Source: Marchantia polymorpha subsp. ruderalis (taxonomy: Eukaryota; Streptophyta; Marchantiopsida; Marchantiales; Marchantiaceae). Taken from it: a DNA stretch of 64,000 bases. The stretch spans positions 1,806,001 through 1,870,000 of the forward strand of contig AP031358.1 in NCBI GenBank assembly GCA_037833965.1, given 5' to 3'. Below, piece after piece: positions 51,301-58,358 of the stretch (position 1 is the stretch's first letter; each line of letters begins with the position of its first letter). The position numbers and the translations under genes are program-made. Under the pieces are notes generated by a model, which saw nothing but the letters and a program-made list of their open reading frames with translations, did not search any database and was not told the origin of the DNA.

Positions 51301-53353
51301 CCATATGACCTACCAGTCATCAAGAAAGAAATTGGCATTCCAACTCCTGTCCAGGTCTTCGATCATATCCACTTACATGCCCAGTATTCGTCAAGACTTA
51401 CCACATACTTTGCCCTCCATAATTTGAAACAAGTAGCCATTTTCAAATTACTAACGGAAGAGGAACCTCTATACCTCGAAATATTGATCAGAACAAGTAG
51501 CCATTTTCAGATTAATAACGGAAGAGAAACCTGTGCAAATCTCACCCTGAAATGTCTGAATCATCGAAACATGCTTTATCCATCTCAATAGGAAAAATCG
51601 TGAAGGTTCATGAAACCCGCTCTCAAATTATGTAGCAAGGGCATAAATTATAACTGTGCCTGCATACTGGTGCCGATGCCACAGGTGGTGCTGCTCCAAG
51701 AACTTGACAGATGGAACAAATTGATCATAAGTATGGAGTACAGCCTTCAACAAGTTAGAAAAGCCCTTGCTGGTGAGATTGGAATGAGTAAGGAGCTGGA
51801 TGATCTAGGAACGGCTCTCTTCAATGGACAACTTCCCGCTTTTTGGCGGAAGATGAGTCCACAGGTAATCAAGACATCTTTCAAAGTGCTAAAGACTATC
51901 ATGATACTACACTTGAAGAATGTTCAGAAACTGAGCTGTGCATGGAAGCTTGAAAAAAACCACAATTATGAACGTGCAACTTTCTGAGATCGTTTAGAAT
52001 GCAATGTCTCAATGTCTTCAGCATTTCGCGACAAAACAAATCACTCTGCAACTACAAAGCATCTGTTGGTATTCATGTCGAAACAGAGGTCAACAAAGTA
52101 GTATTCTGAAAAGAACAATTGTAGTGAAGAACCGAAATCGTCAGAAAAACCATTCTACTGGTTTGAACCATCTTCACACGTGGATCAAAATGCAACCCAG
52201 ATGCTTACAATCATCTATAAGAAAAGATATTATCATAAGATTCCCGTGCAGTGAAACTGACCTACATTAGTGGAAACCCTCCAACTTCTTCCTTATGTGA
52301 CTTTGAAGGTGAATGAAAGTTTTATGCAGACTGAATACCTCTACAAAGAATCTGCAACGAAAAGATTTAGATACAGGTACTAACCTTCTCTTAGATACTA
52401 ACGTCATCCTACTGCATGTGCCACTCGCAGACAGAGAAGATGCTCTCAACGTGGATGGTCTGGCTTTTGCGAAGACACACACAGTACACGGACTGGATAG
52501 AAAAAGGAGAGCCAAAAGTAATGTGGCTATCAGGCCTACATATTCCTGAGACATATATTGCAGCACTCATTCAAACGGCTTGCAGGGACAGAGGATGGCC
52601 TCTGGATAAATCTACAATCTACACTCAAGTAAGTGTGAACCAAATCTTACACATAAATTGTTCTTATTTCAATCCTAGGGTTCAGCTGTGTACCACGTGC
52701 GTACTGGATAAATCTACAATCTACACTCAAGTAAGTGTGAACCAAATCTTACACATATATTGTCCTTATTTTCAATCCTAGGGTTCAGCTGTGTACCACA
52801 TGCGTATGTGCTGGCACTCCTTCCAACATCTCTATTGACGTTAACTCTTTCGTCGGCTGAGAGCAGGTCACAAAATTTACGAGCCCCTCACAAATTACAG
52901 AGAAACCGAAGCATGGATGTTATGTGGAGGGTCTGTACTTGGAAGGTGCTGCTTGGGATGAAGAAACAAGCATGTTGAAGTACCAGGTAAGCTCTTCTTG
53001 GGAGGGACCTTATGACCTTGCCTCGAGTCTCCAGTGAAGACAAGAAAAGCCCCCGACCTTTAAATAGTTATGAATACATGATCTGAGTTGTTGAAGACTA
53101 ACAGTTTGTTCCTCTTGCGCGAATGCAGGACCCAAAGCATTTGGTAGTTGAACTGCCCATCCTGCAACTATTTCCTATCGAAGCAAGCAAGCTCAAACTC
53201 ACTAACACCTTTCGTACCCCTGTATACGTCACCCAAGCTCGTCGTAACGCCATGGGGGTGGGGTTGATTTTTGAAGCTGATGTCGCAACTATAACTCACC
53301 CTTCTCACTGGGTCCTACAAGGAGTTGCACTAGTCCTGAACATAGATCATTAA
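14170..53353 (+). CDS. DNAH10: Axonemal inner-arm dynein heavy chain, DNAH10 (I1/f beta) type, about 73 coding exons
   Basis: This is the microtubule motor of the inner dynein arm of motile flagella; in a land plant it serves sperm swimming. I traced 73 exons with GT-AG borders and compatible phases, about 4,650 aa plus stop (human DNAH10 is about 4,470 aa). Exon coordinates are listed in the domain entries below. Order: N-terminal tail, linker, six AAA modules with the coiled-coil stalk and microtubule-binding domain between AAA4 and AAA5, and the C-terminal domain. P-loops are GPAGTGKT (AAA1, about residue 1990), GPTGGGKS (AAA2, about 2274), GESGTAKT (AAA3, about 2627) and GVGGSGKK (AAA4, about 2978). 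Assignment to DNAH10 rests on the tail block [15 protein letters not shown]...[10 protein letters not shown], the linker block [12 protein letters not shown] and the terminal [16 protein letters not shown]. No internal stop or frameshift appears. Starts of exons 16 and 29 are less certain. The gene spans 39 kb, converges on VPS4, and hosts an antisense gene and two tRNA genes in introns. Confidence 0.93.
24405..24476 (+). tRNA. tRNA-Pro (anticodon AGG)
   Basis: A 72-nt cloverleaf without intron or encoded CCA. The acceptor stem is GGGCATT with AATGCCC, the discriminator is C, and the D-arm begins GTCTAGTGGTAT. The anticodon stem CTTGC/GCAAG carries loop TTAGGGT (AGG). The T-arm is CCGAA-TTCAATT-CTCGG with one A-C mismatch at its inner end. 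Relative to the common plant tRNA-Pro the anticodon stem differs by a compensated pair change. It lies in dynein intron 23, same strand as the host gene, about 100 bp after exon 23. No T4 run follows at once; the first is about 45 bp downstream inside the 97-bp duplication. Confidence 0.93.
24489..24682. repeat. 97-bp tandem duplication directly after tRNA-Pro
   Basis: Two adjacent copies, 24489-24585 and 24586-24682, differ at a single base (C to T near the start of the unit). Near-identity implies a recent event. The unit begins 12 bp after the tRNA end and contains T-rich stretches that could end Pol III transcription. Confidence 0.95.
24930..24965 (-). other. Possible tRNA-derived (SINE-like) A-box on the minus strand
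   Basis: On the minus strand, 24952-24942 reads TAGCTTAGTGG, a perfect fit to the Pol III A-box consensus TRGYNNARNGG, inside sequence resembling a tRNA D-arm. A weak B-box-like stretch (AATTGAAATCCC) follows too closely for a real tRNA, and no cloverleaf forms. It may be the decayed head of a tRNA-derived SINE, or chance. Confidence 0.25.
25116..25155. repeat. 17-bp perfect inverted repeat (hairpin) in dynein intron 23
   Basis: TATCGACAATCCAGGAA at 25116-25132 is followed, after a 6-nt loop, by its exact reverse complement at 25139-25155. The stem is too short for a microRNA precursor. It may be a mobile-element scar or an intronic hairpin. Confidence 0.9.
25291..30532 (+). other. DNAH10: Dynein exons 24-36: distal tail and linker (DHC_N2)
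   Basis: Exons: 25291-25417, 25615-25815, 25965-26047, 26273-26368, 26949-27036, 27205-27339 (acceptor uncertain), 27597-27692, 28051-28287, 28509-28651, 28843-29131, 29375-29607, 29824-30190, 30368-30532. The linker is the lever that swings across the AAA ring. Its signature is clear: DIWMQ at the end of exon 33 joins [12 protein letters not shown] in exon 34. Exon 35 then gives [21 protein letters not shown], and exon 36 follows MVTL with [15 protein letters not shown]. Using these conserved joins fixed the acceptors of exons 34 and 36, which would otherwise start too early. The intron 26369-26948 is AT-rich without a gene. Confidence 0.85.
30741..33951 (+). other. DNAH10: Dynein exons 37-41: AAA1, the main ATPase site
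   Basis: Exons: 30741-30886, 31061-31298, 32757-32876, 33173-33378, 33627-33951. The Walker A sequence GPAGTGKT is at 31197-31220, followed by ETTKDLAK. Walker B (CFDEFNRI) is in exon 39, and the sensor region ([17 protein letters not shown]) is in exon 40. AAA1 is the hydrolysis site that drives movement, and all expected residues are present. The intron 31299-32756 (1,458 bp) carries no gene I can see; it has one 11-bp inverted repeat at 31904-31914 and 31923-31933. Confidence 0.92.
34218..36029 (+). other. DNAH10: Dynein exons 42-46: AAA2
   Basis: Exons: 34218-34449, 34651-34877, 35089-35205, 35369-35596, 35787-36029. The nucleotide loop GPTGGGKS is at 34317-34340. Exon 43 carries [10 protein letters not shown] and [20 protein letters not shown], and exon 44 carries [12 protein letters not shown]; all are standard AAA2 blocks. 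AAA2 binds ATP structurally. Exon 44 has two overlapping possible donors (after 35205 or 35207); only the first keeps the phase. Confidence 0.9.
36865..40990. other. 4.1-kb dynein intron hosting the GH31 gene
   Basis: Borders are AAG|gtttgt at 36865 and gatcag|GAT at 40990. Outside the GH31 coding exons it holds about 280 bp downstream of that gene's stop (36865-37147) and about 1.1 kb upstream of its ATG (39907-40990), which must contain the GH31 promoter and leader. I see no other gene and no transposon ends. Confidence 0.8.
37148..39906 (-). CDS. GH31 alpha-glucosidase of bacterial type, nested antisense in a dynein intron
   Basis: Two coding exons on the minus strand: 39906-39283 and about 39067-37148, giving about 847 aa. 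The ATG is at 39906, the donor is gct|gtaagg, and the acceptor near 39068 is weak but the only one keeping phase after an in-frame TGA. GH31 enzymes hydrolyse alpha-linked glucose (or related sugars) with retention. The N-terminal beta-sandwich domain has [12 protein letters not shown] and [22 protein letters not shown]. The barrel has [16 protein letters not shown], the nucleophile motif GCWNDNNEF (Asp about 423), the acid/base motif TWSGDN (Asp about 506) and HDVGGFAG. Known plant GH31 enzymes carry WxDMNE; WNDNNE belongs to a mainly bacterial branch, so transfer from bacteria is plausible. I see no signal peptide, which suggests a cytosolic enzyme. The gene is GC-richer and far less intron-dense than its host. 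Substrate cannot be told from sequence. Confidence 0.88.
42211..44401 (+). other. DNAH10: Dynein exons 52-55: AAA4 and start of the stalk
   Basis: Exons: 42211-42489, 42610-42915, 43243-43398, 44060-44401. The P-loop is GVGGSGKK at 42628-42651, with lysine where a canonical P-loop has Ser/Thr; AAA4 loops of axonemal dyneins are often non-canonical here. Exon 54 gives the [25 protein letters not shown] block and exon 55 the [10 protein letters not shown] block and the first stalk helix. Exons 52, 53 and 55 are markedly GC-rich, while the intron 43399-44059 between them is very AT-rich. Small simple repeats sit in the introns: CACTCATCT x3 (42111-42140), GTACT x5 (42916-42944) and CTTTG x4 (43423-43442). 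Confidence 0.9.
44500..44520 (+). repeat. Poly-C tract in a dynein intron
   Basis: Fourteen C, one A, then six C, next to a CT-rich stretch in the intron between exons 55 and 56 and about 50 bp before the acceptor. The opposite strand could form a G-quadruplex. It may simply be an extended polypyrimidine tract. Confidence 0.9.
44573..46595 (+). other. DNAH10: Dynein exons 56-60: coiled-coil stalk and microtubule-binding domain
   Basis: Exons: 44573-44646, 44940-45165, 45360-45491, 45865-46080, 46360-46595. Exons 56-57 form the outgoing helix ([13 protein letters not shown], then [26 protein letters not shown]). Exon 58 carries the microtubule-binding domain core ([10 protein letters not shown]...[10 protein letters not shown]). 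Exons 59-60 form the returning helix ([21 protein letters not shown] and following). The acceptor of exon 59 is set at 45864 (attacag), because an earlier start would break the phase from exon 58. Confidence 0.87.
50579..50651 (+). tRNA. tRNA-Ala (anticodon TGC), T-loop altered
   Basis: A 73-nt cloverleaf with no intron and no encoded CCA. The acceptor stem is GGGGGTG with CACCTCC (one G-T pair) and the discriminator is A. The D-arm is GCTC-ACATGGTA-GAGC, and the anticodon stem ATCGC/GCGAT has loop TTTGCAT (TGC). The T-stem CGGGG/CCCCG is perfect, but its loop reads ATCGATA instead of the usual TTCGATC. This changes the nearly invariant T54 and weakens the Pol III B-box, so the gene may be decaying even though all stems pair. 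It lies in the dynein intron between exons 68 and 69, on the host strand. Confidence 0.85.
52602..52806 (+). repeat. 102/103-bp tandem duplication of the end of dynein exon 71 and its splice donor
   Basis: Copy 1 (52602-52703) holds the last 27 coding bases of exon 71, the donor CAA|gtaagt at 52628 and 75 bp of intron. Copy 2 (52704-52806) repeats this with a few substitutions and one inserted base, including an identical donor after 52730. The two donors are exactly 102 bp apart and the sequence between them is open in the dynein frame. Confidence 0.93.
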
Positions 53354-54578
53354 CTGCCCGTACAGACTCTGTTCCAAACTCCACTACCTCATCGCTAGAT
53401 TTCATATCTGGTTGTGGGAGCCACAGAATCAAGAATCTATCAAGAATTTATTATTCTAACGGCTGTTCATTGTGGATGGCAATCAACGTGCAAGAAGAGC
53501 GCACGCGCACCAATTGCTCTGCTGAGGAAGTGCACAGATATTGCGCACCAGCTCTACCAAATTCCTGCACCCTCGGATACTTCCAGCATGTTGGACGCAT
53601 TGCAAAGAACTTCAGTGGTGGGACTCACAAAACTTCCACTCCGAGACCGTGAGTGGTAGAAAGTCACCAAATCCGAAGCCCAAATGTTCATTGCTAGAGG
53701 AGACTGTAATATGAACACTAGTAACATATAAAATTTTGACCCAATACGTTGAGCACAATTTAGTTGATCAAAGATGATTGGCAAGTTTTTTGTTGATCAG
53801 GTCTTGTTCTAAGGCTGTAAAACAATGTTAAAATACACAGTTAAAAACAAGCAAGAAAACTCCAATGTCGATTCTCATGTAGTAGTCATAGGAGGTTCCA
53901 CACCAATATCAAATGAATAAATCAAATTTTGAGTCCAACGGGACTCAACAGGGTCCTGGGACCAGCATAACAACAGGCGAACATCTCAACCAATTTTAAA
54001 CGCAAATTTCTGACATGGACTCACGAATAAGAAATTTTGGTGAGAGGTTTTGCATTCAAATCCACTCAGGCTGTACTCCAGTTGACTAAAAGGCTTTCCA
54101 TATGTACACTAGCGTGCTAGCAAGGAAGCTTGGCTCATTCCCAGTTCACCACCTGCATCATTCTACTTAAGAACCTAGAATCTGAGCATCGAACAGGATC
54201 AAGTATTTAATTTATTTTCATTGCAAAATCGGTTCCAGGACTTTACGTATTTGCTAATGTAATCAGTGATCAAAAGGCAATCGCCGTTACATCGACGACT
54301 AATTGGTAAGATTCAAGAGAAGGCCTCAGCATACAATAAAGGACAGGTCCAGCTTACTCTTCGATGTACACACATACCGCCAGCTCACACATAACCAGGC
54401 TTCTAGAGCTCACTTTCCACCACAACTTCGAGAGGTCTCTGACAATAACTTTCACTCTCCTCAGAAAGTTTCAACGATTCGCCAGCAAGTACTTGATGAC
54501 TGTACACAAGTGTGTATGTGTGGCTGGCGGACATAAGAATTTCACATAAGACTGTCGGGAGATGCAAACCTCTCCCCT
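53354..54578. other. Convergent 3' region between dynein and VPS4
   Basis: This stretch holds the 3'-UTRs of the dynein gene (plus strand) and of VPS4 (minus strand). Short ORFs such as 53414-53659 have no recognisable domain. I see no repeat or RNA gene. Confidence 0.55.
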
Positions 54579-55925
54579 TCAACCCTCCTCACCAAATTCA
54601 CGAGTGAATCTTTCTTGAATTTCCAAGTCTTGCTTGCTTACTGTGGGTCTTTGTCGGGCAATGACCTTATCAAAGTCTGACTTTTCTATGGGGGGAGGTA
54701 GAATCTGACTTCCAAGCCCCTTGGCAGCCAGTTCCGTCATGGTTGTTTGCACTGCTCCAGAAGTACGAGGACCACAAGGCATCCACATTTCCTCCATGCT
54801 CCCATTGTTTTCCATCTGGACCTTCCTGAAATGCATAGCATCTTGCGTCTTCCTCACCGGCTCAAAGAGCACATCCTTCACAGCAACAGAAACATCTGAA
54901 CCTGAATAGCCGTCCGTTCTCCGAGCCAGATCCTCAAAGTCAAGCTCAGTCAGATTGTGAGGTGTGTCACCCAAGTGGACCTTGAACATGTGCTGTCTCG
55001 CTTTCTGGTCTGGAAGTGGGATGTAGATACGCTTGTCAAACCGCCTCCTCACAGCCTGGTCAAGGGAATACGGGGTATTCGTGGCAGCTAAGATCAGGAC
55101 CTTTTGGTCGTTATTTCCCACGCCCTGCATTTGCACCAGAAGCTCAGTCTTGATGCGGCGGGATGCCTCACTTTCATTTCCTTCCCCACGAGTTCCGCAG
55201 AGAGAATCTATCTCATCAATAAATATGATTGACGGTGCACACTCCCGTGCCATTTGGAACAAATTTGCTACTAGCTTCTCACTCTCTCCCATCCACTTGG
55301 ACACCAAATCGGATGATGAAATGCTAAAGAAAGTGGAATCAGCTTCGGTGGCCACGGCTTTGGCCAGGTAAGACTTTCCGGTTCCTGGAGGTCCATACAG
55401 CAGGAACGCCCTCCAAGGTCTCCTTTTCCCGGTAAAAAACTGGGGAAACTTTACTGGCAGAATGACTGCTTCTTGCAAAGCTTGCTTCGCACTTTCTAAA
55501 CCTGCAACATCACTCCATTTCACATTAGGCTTTTCTCGAATGATGGCCGAGTTCAAACCCGACCTCAACTTCGTTTGCTCCGGATCCTCCCCGTCACCTC
55601 CCTCGCCGCCACCACCACCACCATCCTTTCCTCCCTTGGTCCTGGCCCTGGTCGCGACAGCTGCGTCACCCCTGGCTTGCGGACCTGCGGTGGGCACTCC
55701 CTCTTCGAGCACGGCTCTGATTTCTTCGGCCCTCCTCAGGTATTCAGTGAATTTCTGAGTAATCGCCTCTTTGATTTTGGGGTTCTTCTCATACTTGAGA
55801 TGCGTTTTGAAGTACTCCAACGCATTCATGTACAAGGGGAACGCCTTGGCATAATTCCCGGCATTGTCCTCTGCCACAGCTTGCCTCACAAACTCAATGG
55901 CCTGCTCCTTGAAATTGCTGTACAT
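54579..55925 (-). CDS. VPS4: VPS4/SKD1 ESCRT-disassembly AAA ATPase, single coding exon
   Basis: 448 aa, ATG at 55925. VPS4 is the ATPase that pulls ESCRT-III subunits apart on endosomes (multivesicular body formation) and at other membrane scission sites. Domains: MIT (about 1-75), which binds ESCRT-III tails; a linker with an unusual Gly/Asp-rich run (about 98-115); and the AAA domain. The AAA domain has Walker A GPPGTGKS (178-185), pore loop KWMGES (210-215), Walker B IIFIDEID (233-240), sensor ATN (281-283) and arginine fingers in AVRRRFDKR (about 293-295). The beta-domain insert follows (about 365-400), and the chain ends FTREFGEEG, the usual VPS4 terminus. Length is normal and nothing essential is missing. 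It has no intron in the coding region, unlike its intron-dense neighbours; an intron in the leader is likely. Confidence 0.97.
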   Translation of the reverse strand: MYSNFKEQAIEFVRQAVAEDNAGNYAKAFPLYMNALEYFKTHLKYEKNPKIKEAITQKFTEYLRRAEEIRAVLEEGVPTAGPQARGDAAVATRARTKGGKDGGGGGGEGGDGEDPEQTKLRSGLNSAIIREKPNVKWSDVAGLESAKQALQEAVILPVKFPQFFTGKRRPWRAFLLYGPPGTGKSYLAKAVATEADSTFFSISSSDLVSKWMGESEKLVANLFQMARECAPSIIFIDEIDSLCGTRGEGNESEASRRIKTELLVQMQGVGNNDQKVLILAATNTPYSLDQAVRRRFDKRIYIPLPDQKARQHMFKVHLGDTPHNLTELDFEDLARRTDGYSGSDVSVAVKDVLFEPVRKTQDAMHFRKVQMENNGSMEEMWMPCGPRTSGAVQTTMTELAAKGLGSQILPPPIEKSDFDKVIARQRPTVSKQDLEIQERFTREFGEEG

Positions 55926-57389
55926 GATTGAGTAATCAAAACATAAACCGACGTGCTGTTTCTGATACGTCCACTAGCCACTACCTTATCCCTGAACACC
56001 TAACGAAGATCCAAAGCTCAGATACCGCCAGTGAGCCCGCCAAAATCACACCAGTTGATGAGAACAGCTGACTGGATCCTCGCAACAATTGCTAGCTCCT
56101 TCCGGCTGCAAATTCCCTCCCACACGAATGGAATCTCGACTACCACAAAGGAGAACTTCCTAGTATGACCATACCGCCCCTACCGCGCAAAGGATCGTCC
56201 GTTGAATGGTAGCCGAAGTTCACTCGGACCATTTCTCGCCCCATGTCATGATGGCCGCCTCGCCTCGATCCTCCTCGAACGACTGAAAATCCAAACGGCA
56301 GTCAACGAGGCAGACGCGGGCTTGAGATGCCGACCTACATCCGAATCCAGGCAAAAAATGACCTACACGCTCAAAAGCGGCAGTCGAATCTCTACCTAGG
56401 CAACCGATCTCGACCTCCTCCACAACTGATGCATGAACAGGAAAAATGCACTGGGAACTCCGATCCCTACAATCACAATCCGCCCCGGCCTCCAACTCTC
56501 TCCGCAATCCGAACAAGAAGAAAAAAACAACCTCCCCTTCCGATCTCCCTCGAGGCCCCTCTAGCTCCCCACTCAAAAGATTACCAGCGCCCTCATACAC
56601 GCAACCAGGCGCAGACGACAGAGCCACTCCCCGAATGCAATCGAACCAATCCCGGAATCGACCCACGGCAACACAATCCGCAAGCTGCTACCCGACCCCG
56701 AGACGAGAAAAGAAAACCCCAATCCCGAATCACACAAGAACCGACATTGCGCACTCAGAAGCCCCCAGAAAAAAAACTCACCTCGCTTGACTTTTCGCTT
56801 CCTTGCTCCACCTTCCTCGCCTCGCCTCGCCTCGCCTCACTCTCCGTCCTGTGCGTCGCTCGCCCTGCGCTTCTGCTGCCCTGCTTCCTTCCTTTCCTCG
56901 TGCTCAATTTCCTTTCGCTTGCCTCGAAAGCCCGCAACCAAACAGCGTCACGATCCTCCTCTTCCTCCTCCTCCTGCTCCTCCTCCTCCTGCTGCTGCTG
57001 TTGCGTCTTTATCTTTATCTCATGCCTCGCGACGATGGCAGCAACGACGATGAGGACGACGAAGCAATCCGCGAAACGAAAGCCCGAGGTCTGCAAGAGA
57101 AATCGGCCTCGCCGATGAGGTGAATGATCCGATGCCTGTCTGTCTGTCGGCCAGTCAGTCAGTCAGTCAGTCCGTGAGTCTGTGAGTCGCCCGACGGAGA
57201 GCGCGGGCGGGCGAGCGGCGGGCGGGAGCGCCTTCTTCTTAAATCCGGACGCCGGACGACGAAGAATATGAAGCTCGGGGCAAGACGACGAGGTGCACAA
57301 GCAGCAGCGCCTCAGTCCCAAGCTCCCACAAGAAGGAGCCGGGCGCGTCCCGGTTCCCCGCGACTCCCGACCAGCTCAGCCCGTCCCCG
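55926..57389 (-). other. VPS4 5' leader and promoter region
   Basis: On the minus strand a good donor (GCGAG|gtgagt, gt at 56781-56780) suggests a 5'-UTR intron ending shortly before the VPS4 ATG. Upstream lies a CT/GA-rich stretch (56800-57010, with CCTCG and CCTCCT/CTG repeats), typical of a plant leader. A CAGT tetranucleotide repeat sits at 57152-57170. ORFs here (56327-57118 plus, 56755-57096 minus) are low-complexity and without domains. The transcription start probably lies near 57000-57250. Confidence 0.5.
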
Positions 57390-58010
57390 TCAGCCGCAAA
57401 TTATACAATATTTACTACCAAACGTAAGATCAAAGGGAAAATAAAAATCCCCCGATTCCTGCTCCGCAAGGCGACGAGATTCGAGCCGCGGACGAGAGGA
57501 GCCCGTCGCGACACAGAGCAAGAAGGAGGGCCAGGTGGAGCACCAAGGAGCGCTGATTGGGCCACGGTGGAGCGGGAGAGCGTCGTGGAAGATCGCGTCG
57601 ACGGCCAGGTAGGCGGGCGGGGGTGCGGGGCAGGAAGGAGGAAGCCTCTGGGAGCTGGCTTGGCGAACAATCAATCCATTCATCCATCGGGGCAGACCAA
57701 GCTCCGGTCGCGCTCCGTCCATTCGAGCGTTGTCCGACGGTGGGGGATGACGGACGGAGACGGAAGCTTGGCTTGGAGAGCAATCAATCGAACCAAGATT
57801 CAAGTGCCGTCCGGCCCCTCGTCCTCCCGCATCGTCCACTCCCGTTCGGCAGTGCCGCTGTCTGTTGGCGTGTTGCGGGTTCGTGTCCCAATAGTCGGGA
57901 CTCGTCGTCGGGCTTCCCTTTTCTTGTCGACGGCAAGTTCCGCGAAGCTCTGGGAACTTTCGACGATCGACGACCATTTCGACGAGTTTTCATCCACTCA
58001 TGCGCCGATG
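57390..58010. other. GC-rich intergenic stretch without an identified gene
   Basis: Open frames exist on both strands (57390-57977 minus, 195 codons; 57557-58061 plus) and overlap each other. They are rich in Arg, Ser and Pro, as expected from GC-rich non-coding DNA, and I recognise no domain. Confidence 0.45.
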
Positions 58011-58358
58011 TATCGACCGTGGCCGGTTCCCGACCAACTCATTGAGCCCATAACTCGCTGAGATGGTTTCGGTACCATGGTTAGGATGGGGTTTGAGCTC
58101 AGATGGGTATAATTAGAAGTTGCTGTAACGTGGAACCGAGTCGCGCGATGTCCAATCCGAACGTGGTTGGTGTGCGTCCTCAATATCGACCGTGGCCGGT
58201 TCCCGACCAACTCATTGAGCCCATAACTCGCTGAGATGGTTTCGGTACCATGGTTAGGATGGGGTTTGAGCTCAGATGGGTATAATTAGAAGTTGCTGTA
58301 ACGTGGGACCGAGTCGCGCGATGTCCAATCCGAACGTGGTTGGTGTGCGTCCTCAATA
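58011..58358. repeat. 173-bp tandem duplication
   Basis: Copies 58011-58183 and 58184-58356 differ by one base (A to G at the GTGGAACC/GTGGGACC position), so the event is recent. A 16-bp piece of the second copy (58299-58314) recurs inverted at 58485-58500 with one mismatch. No coding potential is evident. Confidence 0.95.

Larger units (their letters stand above)
46753..53353 (+). other. DNAH10: Dynein exons 61-73: AAA5, AAA6 and C-terminal domain
   Basis: Exons: 46753-46996, 47268-47504, 47644-47778, 47920-48024, 48267-48401, 48543-49151, 49377-49901, 50230-50336, 50823-51354, 51685-51864, 52431-52628, 52867-52986, 53129-53353. Recognisable blocks are LGDKDIEW joined to [15 protein letters not shown] (exons 62-63), [11 protein letters not shown] and [13 protein letters not shown] (exon 67), and [16 protein letters not shown] (exon 68). 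[16 protein letters not shown] is in exon 69, [16 protein letters not shown] in exon 72, and [14 protein letters not shown] with the final [16 protein letters not shown] in exon 73. The intron after exon 71 begins with a duplicated splice donor (see 52602-52806). The introns 49902-50229, 50337-50822 (with a tRNA-Ala gene), 51355-51684 and 51865-52430 hold nothing else I recognise. Confidence 0.92.

Noticed and set aside
56327..57118. 263-codon plus-strand ORF and a 113-codon minus ORF upstream of VPS4
   Set aside because: Low-complexity Pro/Ser/Glu-rich translations from a pyrimidine/purine-biased leader; no domain.
57390..58061. Overlapping ORFs of 160-195 codons on both strands
   Set aside because: They overlap each other, are Arg/Pro/Ser-rich and match nothing I know.
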